Source of the DNA: Thalassolituus maritimus
GTDB lineage: Bacteria; Pseudomonadota; Gammaproteobacteria; Pseudomonadales; Oceanobacteraceae
Direction of reading: 5' to 3'
Length of the DNA stretch: 64,000 nucleotides
NCBI RefSeq assembly: GCF_900156675.1
Contig: NZ_FTOH01000001.1
Location: 248,001-312,000, forward strand
Both the position numbers and the translations under genes were made by a program. The notes below the pieces were generated by a model. The model saw only the letters and a program-made list of their open reading frames with translations, ran no database searches and had not been told where the DNA came from. How positions within the stretch are numbered: the first letter of the stretch is position 1; every line of letters starts with the position of its first letter. Below, one piece after another: positions 9,970 through 23,390 of this stretch.

Positions 9970-11032
9970 AGTGGTCCTCATGATGGCAGGGGGAACCGGT
10001 GGTCATGTTTTTCCGGCACTTGCTGTTGCCTATGCGCTAAAAGAGCAGGGATATGAAATCCATTGGTTAGGTACATCTGCTGGTATAGAGGCGGACCTCG
10101 TGCCTGCTAATGGATTTCCTTTACATACGATTAATATTGCGGGGCTTCGCGGTAAAGGGAAGCTCGGTTTGATCGGTGCTCCACTGAAGATAGTGAAAGC
10201 GGTCGCTCAGGCGCTTTCGGTTATTCGTAAAATAAAGCCGCTTGCGGTTGTCGGACTGGGTGGTTATGCGACAGGGCCTGGTGGAATTGCGGCCTGGCTG
10301 AAGGGGATTCCTCTTCTGATCCATGAACAGAATGCATACGCGGGTATGACTAATAAGCTGTTGCAACGCTTTGCGGCCGTTACTATGCAGGCATTTCCGG
10401 GAGCCCTTGATGGAGCACTCGTCACTGGTAATCCTGTTCGCAACGAAGTCGCTCAGATTCCTGCGCCCGATGTGCGTGAATTCCATGAAGGCAGATTACG
10501 TGTGTTAGTGGTCGGTGGCAGTCTTGGTGCCGTTGCCCTGAATAATGCGGTTTTCGAAGCCATGAGCATGCTTTCTCCGGAGCAGCGCCCGAATTTACGA
10601 CACCAGGTTGGCAAAAGAAATATCGATGAAGTCCAGGCGATGTATGTCGAGTCAGGTGTTGAAGCGGAAGTCACGGCTTTTATTGACGATATGGCCGCTG
10701 CGTATTCCTGGGCTGATCTTGTTGTGTGTCGTTCTGGCGCACTCACTGTTTCAGAAGTCGCAGCGGCGGGTTGCGCTGCCATCTTCGTTCCATTTCCGTA
10801 TGCCGTTGATGATCACCAGACAGTTAATGCTCAGTACCTGCAAAAAGAAGGTGCTGCGATTATTCGTCAACAGAACGAATTGACGCCTGACTGGTTGTCG
10901 CAGCAATGGTTACAGCTCGAACAGGATCGTGCTTTGTTGCGCGATATGTCGATTAAAGCTCGTGGGTTAGCTATGACCGATGCCACAGAGAAAGTTGTTG
11001 AGCAGGTCAGGAGGTTTGCACGTGAGCAATAA
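9962..11032 (+). CDS. murG: UDP-GlcNAc:lipid I GlcNAc transferase MurG
   Basis: Peripheral inner-membrane GT-B transferase that converts lipid I to lipid II. It has 356 residues from the ATG at 9962, which is preceded by AGGAGG and overlaps the ftsW stop by 8 bases. A longer in-frame start at 9893 would add 23 residues lying inside ftsW and lacks a ribosome site. The N-terminal glycine loop GGTGGH is at 10-15, and the second nucleotide-binding half carries GGSLGA and the [10 protein letters not shown] block. Confidence 0.96.
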   Translation: MSKVVLMMAGGTGGHVFPALAVAYALKEQGYEIHWLGTSAGIEADLVPANGFPLHTINIAGLRGKGKLGLIGAPLKIVKAVAQALSVIRKIKPLAVVGLGGYATGPGGIAAWLKGIPLLIHEQNAYAGMTNKLLQRFAAVTMQAFPGALDGALVTGNPVRNEVAQIPAPDVREFHEGRLRVLVVGGSLGAVALNNAVFEAMSMLSPEQRPNLRHQVGKRNIDEVQAMYVESGVEAEVTAFIDDMAAAYSWADLVVCRSGALTVSEVAAAGCAAIFVPFPYAVDDHQTVNAQYLQKEGAAIIRQQNELTPDWLSQQWLQLEQDRALLRDMSIKARGLAMTDATEKVVEQVRRFAREQ

Positions 11033-12476
11033 ACACCCCTCAGATTTAGTGAATATGATTCCAGAAATGCGCCGGATTCGAGTAATCCATTTTGTGGGCA
11101 TTGGCGGTGCTGGTATGTGCGGTATTGCTGAAGTGCTGCTGAACCAGGGTTACCGGATTACAGGGTCTGACCTGAAAGACTCTGTCGTAACTCAGCGTCT
11201 CCAGACTCTTGGTGCAGAAGTTTTTATTGGTCACAAAGAAGAGAATATCAGCGAAGCAGATGTACTCGTAGTATCTACCGCGATTGACGAGTCAAACCCC
11301 GAAGTAAGCGCTGCACTTGCGCGCCGGGTACCGATTGTTCGTCGTGCAGAAATGCTGGCTGAGCTGATGCGTTTCCGTCATGGAATTGCAGTTGCCGGAA
11401 CACACGGTAAGACCACAACAACCAGCCTTGTGACCTCTGTACTCGCTGAAGCAAAACTTGATCCTACGTTCGTTATTGGTGGCAAGTTGAATAGCGCTGG
11501 TGCGAATGCACGTCTTGGATTAAGCCGTTATCTGGTTGCCGAAGCAGACGAAAGTGATGCGAGCTTCCTTCATCTGCAACCTATGGTTTCTATAGTCACT
11601 AATATTGATGCCGACCACATGAGCACGTACGGCGGTGACTTTGAGAAACTAAAAAATACCTTTGTTGAGTTTCTGCACAACTTACCTTTCTATGGTCTCG
11701 CTGTTGTTTGCATTGATGACGACAATGTCAGAAGTATTCTGCCAGGCCTGAGCCGTCAGGTAACAACCTATGGTTTCTCCGATGATGCAGACTATCGTGC
11801 TACAGATCTCAAGCAGGACGGTATATTCACCAGTTTTAATGTTCATCGCTCGGGTAAAGAAGAACCTCTTTCAGTTCGTATGCGGATGCCGGGAAAACAC
11901 AATGTTCTGAATGCGCTTGCAGCGATTGCTGTTGCCGAAGATGAAGGTGTTGATGAGCAGTCAATTGTACGTGCGCTGGAAAAATTCGAAGGCGTTGGTC
12001 GCCGCTTCCAGATAAACGGTACTGTGCCGCTGGGAGATGGCGATGTCATGCTGGTAGATGATTACGGTCATCATCCGCGTGAACTTGAGGTCACTCTTGA
12101 TGCTATTCGCAAAGGGTTCCCGGATCGCCGTCTGGTTATGGTCTTCCAGCCACATCGTTATTCACGTACCCGTGATCTCTATGAAGATTTCGTTCGCGTT
12201 CTCAGTGATGCCGATGCGCTTCTGTTGATGGAAGTGTATCCGGCCGGCGAAAAACCGATCGCAGGCGCTGATGGCCGCTCAATGTGCGGCACTATCCGTC
12301 AGCGCGGTCCTGTTGATCCGGTATTTATTGAGCGCGATGAATCGCTCAAAACACCTCTGCAGACAATACTTCGCCCTGGCGACCTCTTGTTAACCCAGGG
12401 CGCCGGCGACATTGGCGGTATCGCGGTAAATATCGCTGAAAACCTGAGTGACTGGTTAAAGGAGGTTGACGCGTGA
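11022..12476 (+). CDS. murC: UDP-MurNAc:L-alanine ligase MurC
   Basis: First Mur ligase; it adds L-alanine to UDP-MurNAc. I place the start at the GTG at 11022 (484 residues), because CAGGAGGT lies 7 bases before it and the mature N-terminus fits the family; the in-frame ATG at 10980 lies in murG. The Rossmann loop [12 protein letters not shown] is at about 26-37, and the ATP loop GTHGKTTT at 126-133. It overlaps murG by 11 bases and ddl by 4. Confidence 0.96.
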   Translation: MSNKHPSDLVNMIPEMRRIRVIHFVGIGGAGMCGIAEVLLNQGYRITGSDLKDSVVTQRLQTLGAEVFIGHKEENISEADVLVVSTAIDESNPEVSAALARRVPIVRRAEMLAELMRFRHGIAVAGTHGKTTTTSLVTSVLAEAKLDPTFVIGGKLNSAGANARLGLSRYLVAEADESDASFLHLQPMVSIVTNIDADHMSTYGGDFEKLKNTFVEFLHNLPFYGLAVVCIDDDNVRSILPGLSRQVTTYGFSDDADYRATDLKQDGIFTSFNVHRSGKEEPLSVRMRMPGKHNVLNALAAIAVAEDEGVDEQSIVRALEKFEGVGRRFQINGTVPLGDGDVMLVDDYGHHPRELEVTLDAIRKGFPDRRLVMVFQPHRYSRTRDLYEDFVRVLSDADALLLMEVYPAGEKPIAGADGRSMCGTIRQRGPVDPVFIERDESLKTPLQTILRPGDLLLTQGAGDIGGIAVNIAENLSDWLKEVDA

Positions 12477-13399
12477 GCATCGAATCTCTGGGAAAAATTG
12501 CCGTATTAATGGGCGGCACCTCTGCGGAGCGGAAGGTTTCATTACGTAGCGGAAATGCCGTTGCTGATGCGCTTGAGAGTGTGGGGGGCAACGTTGTTCG
12601 TGTCGATATTCAAGGGCATGCCATCAGTCAGCTGACTGAACTGGATTTTGATGTTGCCTTTATCGCTTTGCATGGCCGTGGCGGAGAAGACGGAACTATT
12701 CAGGGTGTGCTTGAGTGGCTTGATAAACCATACACAGGCAGTGGCGTCATGGCGTCTGCTCTCGCAATGGATAAGTGGCGCACAAAAATGATCTGGATGG
12801 CGGCTCAGTTACCGACGCCAAATGCCTATTTATTAGATGCGAGCTCAGACTGGGTAGCGATCAATGAAGCTCTTGATGCTAACGCTATTGTTAAGCCCGC
12901 CCGCGAAGGTTCAAGTATTGGCATGCGGCGCGTGCACAATGCAGAAGATCTGAAATCAAGTTATGAATTTGCCAGTGAATATGATGGCTTGGTGCTCGCG
13001 GAGCGCTGGGTTGAAGGGCGCGAATTCACAGTGGCTATTGTCGATGGTGAAGCATTGCCCGTGATTCAGTTGCGTACTTCCCACGAGTTCTACGACTACG
13101 ACGCTAAATATCAGTCGAACGATACTGAATACTTATTGCCATGTGGCTTGAGTGAAAGCGAAGAGAAAGCGCTTCAGTCCCTCGCACTCAAAGCGTTTGA
13201 TGTGCTTGGCGCAGCCGGGTGGGGACGTATTGACGTAATGCAGGATGCTGATGGTGCTTTCTGGTTACTTGAGGCCAATACAAGCCCGGGTATGACAGAT
13301 CACAGCCTGGTTCCCATGGCAGCAAAGGCATCAGGTATGGACTTTTCTGAGTTGGTAACTCGCCTGCTGGCGGAAGCGGTGGAGCGTCATGGCCACTAA
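12473..13399 (+). CDS. ddlB: D-alanine:D-alanine ligase, DdlB type
   Basis: ATP-grasp enzyme that makes the D-Ala-D-Ala dipeptide used by MurF. It has 308 residues and a GTG start coupled to the murC stop (GTGA), with AGGAGG about 7 bases upstream. Recognisable blocks are [12 protein letters not shown] (N-terminal), the [10 protein letters not shown] loop, and the metal-binding C-terminal ENTSPGMT-like block ([13 protein letters not shown]). The terminal Y-F/Y-F specificity segment appears normal, so no sign of D-Ala-D-Lac use. Confidence 0.95.
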   Translation: MSIESLGKIAVLMGGTSAERKVSLRSGNAVADALESVGGNVVRVDIQGHAISQLTELDFDVAFIALHGRGGEDGTIQGVLEWLDKPYTGSGVMASALAMDKWRTKMIWMAAQLPTPNAYLLDASSDWVAINEALDANAIVKPAREGSSIGMRRVHNAEDLKSSYEFASEYDGLVLAERWVEGREFTVAIVDGEALPVIQLRTSHEFYDYDAKYQSNDTEYLLPCGLSESEEKALQSLALKAFDVLGAAGWGRIDVMQDADGAFWLLEANTSPGMTDHSLVPMAAKASGMDFSELVTRLLAEAVERHGH

Positions 13400-14168
13400 G
13401 AAGGCAGCAGCACGACGCGGCGCTACGAAAAAGGTCGAAAAACAGCCTAAGCGGAAAATTCAGCTCAGGTTGCCGGCCTGGATGTCGGTGAATACGCTTG
13501 GCTGGGCGGTGCTACCCGTTGTTCTACTTGGTTTGTTCTTTGGTGGACGCCAGATGATGGATCAGTGGCTGATTGAAAGGATCGAAGTAAAGGGGAATCT
13601 GGTTGTCTGGTCACCTGATGATATTAAAAATCAGGTCAGTTGGGTGCTTGGAGATGGCTTTTATTCTGCGGATCTTAATTCGGTATATGACAGTATTTTA
13701 AATATGCCTTTGATACACAATGTACAGGTCAGAAAACGCTGGCCGGATCGCATTGAAATTGATGTATCTGAGGATATTCCCATGGCGGTTTGGAATGGGA
13801 GTCAAATAATTGGAGTTAATGGCGATTTAATGTCGATCCCTGAGCATTTTAACGTCGATAAACTGGCGGCGATAGATGGAAATAACGAATATCTCGACGA
13901 ATCTATTAAAAGCTTCCGTTTGGTACAGCAGGTAATGGGTGGCAGTGATATAAAAATTCAACGTCTTGATATCTCTGATACAGGATCGATGAGTCTTCAT
14001 CTTAGCAATGAGTGGGATGTTTTTATTGGCAGCGCTCACCTTGAGAAACGAGCCTTGAGGCTGAAGAAATTACTAACAGGGCTGCCTGCTGATGAAGTCA
14101 GTGCAGTTGATTTGAGATACGGAAAAGGCGCTGCGATTCAGTGGCGTACTGAGCAGGAGAAAGGTTGA
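13389..14168 (+). CDS. ftsQ: Cell division protein FtsQ
   Basis: Bitopic divisome protein that bridges early and late division proteins and binds FtsB/FtsL. It has 259 residues: a basic cytoplasmic tail (1-30), a membrane helix at about 36-54, a POTRA domain starting at IERIEVKGN (about 62-133) and a beta domain. It overlaps ddlB by 11 bases. GGAGAAAGG at its end serves as ribosome site for ftsA. Confidence 0.93.
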   Translation: MATKKAAARRGATKKVEKQPKRKIQLRLPAWMSVNTLGWAVLPVVLLGLFFGGRQMMDQWLIERIEVKGNLVVWSPDDIKNQVSWVLGDGFYSADLNSVYDSILNMPLIHNVQVRKRWPDRIEIDVSEDIPMAVWNGSQIIGVNGDLMSIPEHFNVDKLAAIDGNNEYLDESIKSFRLVQQVMGGSDIKIQRLDISDTGSMSLHLSNEWDVFIGSAHLEKRALRLKKLLTGLPADEVSAVDLRYGKGAAIQWRTEQEKG

Positions 14169-15403
14169 TGAGCACAACGCAGCAGAAGCGAATGCTGGTC
14201 GGGCTGGACATAGGAACTTCGAAAGTCGTCGCGATCGTGGGTGAGGTAGACGTCGACGGCAATATTGAAGTTGTTGGCCTTGGTAGCTGCCCAAGTCGCG
14301 GTCTGAAAAAAGGCGTCGTAGTGAACATCGAATCTACGGTTCATTCGATTCAGCGTGCGATTGAAGAAGCCGAACTGATGGCTGGTTGTACTATCCATTC
14401 TGTCTATGTAGGCATCGCTGGAAGTCACATTCACTCAATGAACTCTAACGGGATTGTTGCGGTAAAAGACCGGGAAGTAACACCGATGGATATCGAGCGT
14501 GTTATTGATGCCGCGCAAGCTGTAGCGATACCACAGGACCAGTCGATACTTCACGTTCTGCCTCAGGAATATGTCGTCGACAGCCAGGAAGGAATTAAAG
14601 AACCTGTTGGTATGGCAGGTGTCCGCCTTGAGGCCAAGGTGCACCTCGTGACAGGGTCAGTCAACGCTATTCAGAATATTGAGCGCTGCGTACAGCGCTG
14701 CAACCTCGAAACAGACGACATCATTCTGGAGCAGTTGGCATCGAGTTATTCGGTACTGACTGACGATGAGCGTGAGCTTGGTGTCTGCATGGTCGACATC
14801 GGTGGTGGCACAACGGATATCGCAATTTTTACTGAAGGTGCAATACGTCACACTGCTGTTATTCCAATCGCCGGTGATCAGGTAACGAATGACATTGCCA
14901 TGGCATTGCGTACGCCTACTCAGCATGCCGAAAAAATTAAAATGAAGTATGCGTGTGCGCTTACACAATTAGCCAAAGCGGACGAAACTGTGAAAGTGCC
15001 CAGTGTGGGAGACAGACCGCCACGGGATCTTTCCCGTCAGGCTTTAGCTGAAGTTGTTGAGCCTCGTTACGACGAACTCTTTACCCTGATTCAGGCGGAA
15101 TTAAGACGCAGTGGTTTTGAGGATCTTATTGCCGCTGGGATTGTCCTTACAGGTGGTACTTCGAAAATGGAAGGTGTCGTAGAACTGGCCGAAGAAATCT
15201 TTCATATGCCAGTTCGTCTTGCTCGTCCTGTGGGTGTTTCCGGCCTGTCAGGAGAGATAGATAATCCGATTTATTCCACCTCGGTTGGGTTGCTTTTATA
15301 TGCCGCCGGACAGGAGTATAAAAAATCCCGAAATAAAGTGGTTCAGGAAGATAAAAAAAATCCATTTGGCCGCATAAAAGAATGGATTAAAGATAATTTT
15401 TAA
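14168..15403 (+). CDS. ftsA: Cell division protein FtsA
   Basis: Actin-like ATPase that tethers FtsZ to the membrane and recruits later division proteins. It has 411 residues from the ATG at 14168, which overlaps the ftsQ stop (TGATG); the alternative TTG at 14165 is one codon longer. The phosphate loops GLDIGTSKV and VDIGGGTTD are clear. The last 12 residues ([11 protein letters not shown]) form the amphipathic membrane-targeting helix. Confidence 0.97.
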   Translation: MSTTQQKRMLVGLDIGTSKVVAIVGEVDVDGNIEVVGLGSCPSRGLKKGVVVNIESTVHSIQRAIEEAELMAGCTIHSVYVGIAGSHIHSMNSNGIVAVKDREVTPMDIERVIDAAQAVAIPQDQSILHVLPQEYVVDSQEGIKEPVGMAGVRLEAKVHLVTGSVNAIQNIERCVQRCNLETDDIILEQLASSYSVLTDDERELGVCMVDIGGGTTDIAIFTEGAIRHTAVIPIAGDQVTNDIAMALRTPTQHAEKIKMKYACALTQLAKADETVKVPSVGDRPPRDLSRQALAEVVEPRYDELFTLIQAELRRSGFEDLIAAGIVLTGGTSKMEGVVELAEEIFHMPVRLARPVGVSGLSGEIDNPIYSTSVGLLLYAAGQEYKKSRNKVVQEDKKNPFGRIKEWIKDNF

Positions 15404-15416
15404 TATTAAATATACT
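15387..15416 (+). promoter_or_regulatory. Possible ftsZ promoter at the ftsA 3' end
   Basis: TTAAAG (15387-15392) and TATACT (15411-15416) are spaced by 18 bases in an AT-rich stretch at the end of ftsA. A start near 15423 would leave a leader of about 20 bases carrying the GGAGAT ribosome site of ftsZ. Internal ftsZ promoters are common in gammaproteobacteria; this one is only a pattern match. Confidence 0.35.
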
Positions 15417-15441
15417 CGCGCGGAAAATAGGAGATAATGCT

Positions 15442-16629
15442 ATGTCTCATACAAGAGAAGGTGATATGTTCGAGCTTGCAGATGATGTGCAGCAGAATGC
15501 AGTAATAAAAGTAATCGGTGTTGGTGGTGGCGGCGGTAACGCTGTTCAGCATATGGTCGAAAGCCAGATTGATGGTGTCGATTTTATTTGCGCTAACACA
15601 GATGCTCAGGCGCTGCGTAATGTTGATTCTCGTTCAGTAATTCAATTGGGTAACGGCCTGACCAAAGGTCTGGGCGCGGGTGCGAATCCGAACGTTGGCC
15701 GTGAAGCGGCAATGGAAGACCGTGAGCGTATCGCAGAAGCTCTGCGTGGAGCAGACATGGTATTCATTACTGCAGGTATGGGAGGCGGCACCGGAACCGG
15801 TGGTGCTCCAGTAGTTGCAGAAGTTGCAAAAGAACTCGGTATTCTTACCGTAGCGGTGGTAACCAAGCCATTCCCGTTTGAAGGGAAAAAGCGCATGGCA
15901 ATCGCTGGTCAGGGCCTCGAACAGCTTTCTGAGCATGTAGACTCCCTGATTACTATTCCAAATGAGAAACTCCTTTCCGTTCTGGGCAAAGGTACTTCTC
16001 TTCTTGATGCCTTTAAAGCGGCGAACGATGTCCTTCAGGGCGCGGTTCAGGGCATCGCCGATCTGATTACCCGTCCAGGTATGATCAACGTCGACTTTGC
16101 AGACGTACGCACTGTTATGTCTGAAATGGGACAAGCGATGATGGGCACCGGTAGTGCGACTGGTGAGAACCGTGCACGCGAAGCCGCTGAAAAGGCCATC
16201 GGCAGCCCACTCCTCGAAGATGTCGATCTTCGTGGCGCCAAAGGTATTCTGGTAAACGTAACTGCTGGCTTTGACCTGTCACTGGGTGAGTTCAGTGAAG
16301 TGGGTGAGACGGTTGAAGAGTTTGCCTCTGAAAACGCGACTGTTGTTGTCGGTACAGTGATCGATCCTGACCTGACAGACGAGCTGCGTGTGACTGTAGT
16401 TGCGACTGGTTTGGGGGAATCTCAGGTAGTTGAGGAACCAAAGCCGACAAAGGTTGTCGATAACACGGCTCAGAGCCGTGCACCTGAAACCTCTTCAGAC
16501 TATCGTGAGCTTGATCGTCCGACGGTTAGCCGTCAGGCGGGCAACGCAGCTCGGAAGCTGGACTCAGGCGAGAACCCGGATATGGACTACCTCGACATCC
16601 CAGCATTCTTGCGTCGCCAGGCTGATTAA
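15442..16629 (+). CDS. ftsZ: Cell division GTPase FtsZ
   Basis: Tubulin-like GTPase that forms the Z-ring. It has 395 residues. The signature GGGTGTG is at 114-120. The globular domain is followed by a variable linker (about 325-380) and the conserved C-terminal peptide [14 protein letters not shown], which binds FtsA and ZipA. GGAGAT lies 8 bases before the ATG at 15442; an internal ATG at 15466 also has a purine-rich site and would give a shorter N-terminus. It closes the dcw operon. Confidence 0.98.
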   Translation: MSHTREGDMFELADDVQQNAVIKVIGVGGGGGNAVQHMVESQIDGVDFICANTDAQALRNVDSRSVIQLGNGLTKGLGAGANPNVGREAAMEDRERIAEALRGADMVFITAGMGGGTGTGGAPVVAEVAKELGILTVAVVTKPFPFEGKKRMAIAGQGLEQLSEHVDSLITIPNEKLLSVLGKGTSLLDAFKAANDVLQGAVQGIADLITRPGMINVDFADVRTVMSEMGQAMMGTGSATGENRAREAAEKAIGSPLLEDVDLRGAKGILVNVTAGFDLSLGEFSEVGETVEEFASENATVVVGTVIDPDLTDELRVTVVATGLGESQVVEEPKPTKVVDNTAQSRAPETSSDYRELDRPTVSRQAGNAARKLDSGENPDMDYLDIPAFLRRQAD

Positions 16630-16639
16630 CAAACACACA

Positions 16640-16668
16640 CTGGCGTGTTAGTAATCTGCTGGTATAAT
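16640..16668 (+). promoter_or_regulatory. Extended -10 promoter of lpxC
   Basis: TGGTATAAT (16660-16668) is a perfect extended -10 element (TG, one base, TATAAT). A weak -35 (CTGGCG, 16640-16645) lies 17 bases upstream. Its place between ftsZ and lpxC suggests that lpxC has its own promoter in addition to dcw read-through. Confidence 0.6.
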
Positions 16669-16714
16669 GCACGGCAATTGTACGATAAATGTTCAATAAT
16701 GTCAGGAATGTCCG

Positions 16715-17623
16715 ATGATAAGACAACGCACTCTTAATAACACCATCCGCGCGACCGGCGTGGGGCTGCACTCAGGTGAGAAAGTTTACCTGACGCTGAA
16801 GCCTGCCCCGGTGGATAGTGGCATTATCTTCCGCCGCGTTGATCTTGATCCGATCATCGACATTCCAGCGACTGCCTTGCAGGTGGGTGAAACCACGTTG
16901 TCTACAACGCTGGTCAAAGACAACGCGAAAGTCGATACAGTTGAGCACTTGCTTTCAGCAATGGCTGGCTTGGGTATTGATAATGCGATTGTTGAACTGA
17001 GCGCGCAGGAAGTACCTATTATGGATGGTAGTTCTGGCCCGTTCGTGTTCCTGCTGCAATCTGCGGGTATTGCTGAGCAGGAAGCACCGAAGAAGTTCAT
17101 TCGTATCAAGCGCAAAGTTGAGGTGCGTGAAGGCGATAAAATCGCTTCATTTGTGCCTTATGAAGGTTTCAAAGTGAGTTTCGAGATTGATTTTGATCAC
17201 CCTGTTTTCCGCCAGAGTGTTCAGACTGCCAGTCTTGATTTCTCATCGACTTCTTACGTCAAAGAAGTCAGCCGCGCTCGCACATTTGGCTTTACCAAAG
17301 ACCTGGAGTACATGCGTTCTAAGAACCTGGCTCTGGGAGGTAGCGTTAAAAATGCGATCGTTGTAGACGATTATCGTGTACTCAATGAAGATGGTCTGCG
17401 CTACGACGACGAGTTCGTTAAGCACAAGATCCTGGACGCGGTTGGTGACCTTTATCTTCTCGGTCACAGCCTGATTGGTGAGTTCGTTGGCCATAAGTCA
17501 GGCCACGGCCTTAACAACCGACTGCTGCGTGAGCTGCTTCAGCAGGAAGATGCCTGGGAATTTGTTGAGTTCACAGATACAGAAACCTCGCCAATCACTT
17601 ACATGAGACCTGCTGCTGGTTAA
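16715..17623 (+). CDS. lpxC: UDP-3-O-acyl-GlcNAc deacetylase LpxC
   Basis: Zinc enzyme catalysing the committed step of lipid A synthesis. It has 302 residues, the usual length. Zinc ligands are visible: H78 in VEHLLSAM, and the H-x3-D of [14 protein letters not shown] near residue 237. The catalytic base lies in the KSGHGLNN block. AGGA is 8 bases before the ATG. A LpxC of this type is normally controlled by FtsH proteolysis at its C-terminus, which here ends in the short tail RPAAG. Confidence 0.97.
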   Translation: MIRQRTLNNTIRATGVGLHSGEKVYLTLKPAPVDSGIIFRRVDLDPIIDIPATALQVGETTLSTTLVKDNAKVDTVEHLLSAMAGLGIDNAIVELSAQEVPIMDGSSGPFVFLLQSAGIAEQEAPKKFIRIKRKVEVREGDKIASFVPYEGFKVSFEIDFDHPVFRQSVQTASLDFSSTSYVKEVSRARTFGFTKDLEYMRSKNLALGGSVKNAIVVDDYRVLNEDGLRYDDEFVKHKILDAVGDLYLLGHSLIGEFVGHKSGHGLNNRLLRELLQQEDAWEFVEFTDTETSPITYMRPAAG

Positions 17624-17651
17624 CGTAAGTACACAAATCTGGCTTGTTTCA

Positions 17652-17711
17652 TTGTTTATCGAGGCCATACTCATGTAATCATCGCTAACAGGATGGTTTA
17701 TGATATGGCCT
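17652..17711 (+). promoter_or_regulatory. lpxC-M23 spacer: candidate promoter and inverted repeat
   Basis: The 173-base gap holds a possible promoter, TTGTTT (17652-17657), 16 bases, TGTAAT (17674-17679). It also has an 8-base inverted repeat, AGGCCATA (17662-17669) and TATGGCCT (17704-17711), separated by 34 bases. The left arm lies in the promoter spacer, so the repeat could be an operator or a leader structure for the M23-secA transcript. Function is unknown. Confidence 0.3.
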
Positions 17712-17796
17712 TACTTGTATTTGCAGCTTTAAGATTTGCAAATCCAGAAGGTGGCAAAAGCCAGAGTAAGGTACAGATTCAGTAGTCATTGTATCC

Positions 17797-18726
17797 ATGA
17801 ACATTATTATTGTTGGCCGTCGCCACGGTGAATCGAGAAATATCAAACTGACCAGTACGGTGAAACACCTGTTGCTGGGTCTTTTGTTTGCCTTGCCTAT
17901 GGCAATGGGTGCTGCGGGCTATTGGCTTGCTGAGCGCCTGAGTGGTGATATGGCTCTAGCTCCGGATGCAGCTAAAGCCTGGGAGCGCGATCTCGTAGAG
18001 CAGCGTCAAGAGCTGCAGGCTTTAAGGCATTCTGCAGAGCAGGAAATGGCTGCGCTTACTGTGCGGCTGGCTGAAATTCAGAGCCGTGTTATGCGTCTTG
18101 ATGCGGTAGGTGAGCGCCTTGTTGATTCTGCTGGCCTGCCAAGCGACGAATTTGATTTTGGTGTTGCCCCATCGGTGGGTGGTCCTATTGCTGCACCAGA
18201 GAGCAATTATCAGGTTCCTGAAATCTCTAACGCGATTCAGCAACTCGCGGATCGTATTACCAGCCGCGAGCAGCAGCTCGATATCCTTGATGATCTCTTC
18301 GCAGCTCAGAAACTGAGCGAAGATACCTTCGTCGCAGGGCGACCGATCACTAAAGGCTGGATGTCATCGCGTTATGGCTACCGTGCGGACCCTTTTACAG
18401 GTCGTTCCGCGTGGCATGCAGGTGTCGACTTTGCCGGTAAAGACGGCTCTGACATCGTCGCAGTGGCGGCGGGTGTTGTCACATATTCAGGTCCACGTTA
18501 CGGCTACGGCAATCTGGTCGAAGTGAACCACGGTAACGGCTACAAAACCCGTTACGCGCATTGTAAAGAGATCAAAGTCAGTGTCGGTGATATCGTTCGC
18601 AAGAGCGATGTGATTGCACTGATGGGCAGTACTGGCCGCTCAACTGGCCCGCATGTACACTTCGAAGTCTTCAAAAACGGACGCAGCGTCGACCCTGCTG
18701 CCTACATTCATCGACGTCCTCGCTGA
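17797..18726 (+). CDS. Membrane-anchored M23 metallopeptidase
   Basis: Putative LytM-family peptidoglycan endopeptidase or amidase activator. It has 309 residues: a short cytoplasmic N-terminus, one membrane helix at about 24-45, a periplasmic coiled coil (about 60-110 and 140-170) and a C-terminal LytM domain. The zinc and catalytic residues are all present: H207 and D211 (HAGVD), H255 (YAHC) and H286/H288 (HVHFE), so the enzyme should be active, unlike the degenerate LytM activators EnvC and NlpD. It lies between lpxC and secA, where enterobacteria have secM. Confidence 0.88.
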   Translation: MNIIIVGRRHGESRNIKLTSTVKHLLLGLLFALPMAMGAAGYWLAERLSGDMALAPDAAKAWERDLVEQRQELQALRHSAEQEMAALTVRLAEIQSRVMRLDAVGERLVDSAGLPSDEFDFGVAPSVGGPIAAPESNYQVPEISNAIQQLADRITSREQQLDILDDLFAAQKLSEDTFVAGRPITKGWMSSRYGYRADPFTGRSAWHAGVDFAGKDGSDIVAVAAGVVTYSGPRYGYGNLVEVNHGNGYKTRYAHCKEIKVSVGDIVRKSDVIALMGSTGRSTGPHVHFEVFKNGRSVDPAAYIHRRPR

Positions 18727-18842
18727 ATAAAACCCTCTCCCATCTTGTCAACACCCCGGCAACTCAGTAGCCTTTAGCACTTTGCTTTACGCTATGCCCG
18801 GGCATCGTCGTACCAGAATATTTTACGGACAGACACAACCTC

Positions 18843-21581
<2,739 letters not shown>

Positions 21582-21598
21582 GGATAGATTGATCGAAA

Positions 21599-22822
21599 AT
21601 GGCCGTTAATTTCACTGTTTTTGAAGACTTTGCAGTTGTAAAAGGTGTTCGTCTGGGCGTTGCTCAAGCGGGAGTTCGTAAGAAAGACCGCGACGACATG
21701 GTGATTTTCGAACTGGCAGAAGGTACGGAAGTTGCGGGAGTATTCACGACCAATGCATTCTGTGCGGCTCCTGTGCATATCTGCCGACGCAATCTTGAAA
21801 AGGCGAGCCCGCGTTACCTGTTGATTAATACCGGTAACGCGAACGCTGGCACTGGCCCTAAGGGCTTTAAGAACGCTGAGCTATCTTGCGAGATGCTGGC
21901 GAAAGCCACAGGCGTTTCACCTGAACAGGTTCTGCCATTTTCGACTGGTGTGATCGGTGAGCCATTGAATATGGAAGCGTTCGAACGCGGTATTCCAGCA
22001 GCGCTGGAGAATCTCACCGAAGCCAATTGGGCACGTGCGGGTCGTGGCATTATGACCACAGACACACTGCCTAAAGGCTACAGCAAGCAGATTGAAATCG
22101 ACGGCAAAACCGTGACCATTACTGGCCTGTCAAAAGGCGCGGGTATGATCATGCCGAACATGGCGACCATGCTTGGTTTTATTGCAACGGACGCAAAAAT
22201 TCCGGCTGCGGTAATGCAAGGCTGGGCACGTAAATTGGCAGATAAGTCTTTTAACCGTATTACTATCGACGGTGATACCTCCACTAATGACTCCTGTATG
22301 CTGATGGCAACCGGCCAGTCTGGTGTTGTGGTAGATGACAGCGAGGAAGGCAGTAAGGCGGGTGAAGCCGTATTTACTGCACTGGAAGAAGTCTTCCGCG
22401 TATTGGCGCAAGCTATTGTGCGTGATGGCGAGGGCGCGACCAAGTTCGTCACTATCGACGTAGAGAACGCTGCGAGCCAGAGAGAGGCCTTAGATGTCGC
22501 TTACACTGTCGCGCATTCTCCTCTGGTAAAAACCGCGTTATATGCCTCTGACGCAAACTGGGGACGCATCCTGGCCGCAGTCGGGCGCTCTGGTGTTCAG
22601 AACTTCGATCTCGATAAAGTACAGATTTACCTGGATGATGTTCAGATCGTTGAAGACGGTGGACGTTGCGACAGCTACACCGAAGAAAAAGGTGCAGCCG
22701 TTCTGGCACAGTCTGAATTCACCATAAGAATTCAACTCGGGCGCGGCGACGTCAATGAGCGTCTCTGGACCTGTGACCTGTCACACGACTATGTTTCTAT
22801 TAATGCGGACTACCGTTCGTAA
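21599..22822 (+). CDS. argJ: Bifunctional ornithine acetyltransferase ArgJ
   Basis: Transfers acetyl from N-acetylornithine to glutamate; many family members also make N-acetylglutamate from acetyl-CoA. It has 407 residues. The self-cleavage site lies in PNMATMLGF, between A189 and T190, and T190 becomes the nucleophile of the beta chain; KGAGM just before it forms the usual oxyanion region. It follows secA by 17 bases and precedes mutT by 16, an arrangement shared with pseudomonads. Confidence 0.97.
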   Translation: MAVNFTVFEDFAVVKGVRLGVAQAGVRKKDRDDMVIFELAEGTEVAGVFTTNAFCAAPVHICRRNLEKASPRYLLINTGNANAGTGPKGFKNAELSCEMLAKATGVSPEQVLPFSTGVIGEPLNMEAFERGIPAALENLTEANWARAGRGIMTTDTLPKGYSKQIEIDGKTVTITGLSKGAGMIMPNMATMLGFIATDAKIPAAVMQGWARKLADKSFNRITIDGDTSTNDSCMLMATGQSGVVVDDSEEGSKAGEAVFTALEEVFRVLAQAIVRDGEGATKFVTIDVENAASQREALDVAYTVAHSPLVKTALYASDANWGRILAAVGRSGVQNFDLDKVQIYLDDVQIVEDGGRCDSYTEEKGAAVLAQSEFTIRIQLGRGDVNERLWTCDLSHDYVSINADYRS

Positions 22823-22838
22823 TTAATTACCTATCGCA

Positions 22839-23255
22839 ATGAAACAAGTACATGTAGCAGTCGCGGTGGCCGTGGTGAATGAGGATATCCTCATAGCCCG
22901 CCGCCCCGACGATAAACATCAGGGCGGCCTCTGGGAATTCCCCGGAGGCAAAGTCGAAGCCGGCGAAACCACGGCAGAAGCGCTGGTGCGTGAGCTCGAT
23001 GAAGAGGTCGCGTTACCGGTAACGACTGAGCATATGTCGCCCCTGATGGAAATTCCCTTCAATTACCCGGATAAATCCGTTCTCCTTGAAGTGCTATGGG
23101 TCGACGTGCCTATGAATAATGCACTGCTTGCCCATGGTGCAGAAGGGCAGGAAGTCCGCTGGGTGCATTACTCTAAGCTCGCAGATTTCCAATTTCCTGA
23201 GGCCAATGGACCGATTCTTGATGCTGTAACAGCAAAACTTAGTGAGCTTTCCTGA
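22839..23255 (+). CDS. mutT: 8-oxo-dGTP diphosphatase MutT
   Basis: Nudix hydrolase that removes 8-oxo-dGTP from the nucleotide pool. It has 138 residues, close to the E. coli enzyme. The Nudix box starts at G37 (GGKVEAGE) and runs to RELDEEVAL (51-59); the usual glycine near the end of the box is alanine (A58), while the metal-binding glutamates E52, E55 and E56 are kept. In pseudomonads the gene at this place is fused to a thiamine-phosphate synthase-like domain; here it stands alone. Confidence 0.9.
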   Translation: MKQVHVAVAVAVVNEDILIARRPDDKHQGGLWEFPGGKVEAGETTAEALVRELDEEVALPVTTEHMSPLMEIPFNYPDKSVLLEVLWVDVPMNNALLAHGAEGQEVRWVHYSKLADFQFPEANGPILDAVTAKLSELS

Positions 23256-23390
23256 AAACGCATGTTTTAGCGAATGCTTAACCTGATCAGAACGGTATAG
23301 AAAGCTTAATAGAGTTGCGACTTTTCTCGTGTAGTATGAAACAGGAATTTAATTGCTGTTCTTAACGCACTACTGTTTCGGAGAAGGACC

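Noticed and set aside
18727-18842. SecM-like arrest peptide before secA
   Set aside because: No short ORF with the W-I-x4-G-I-R-A-G-P type of arrest motif is present in the 116-base gap or at the M23 C-terminus.
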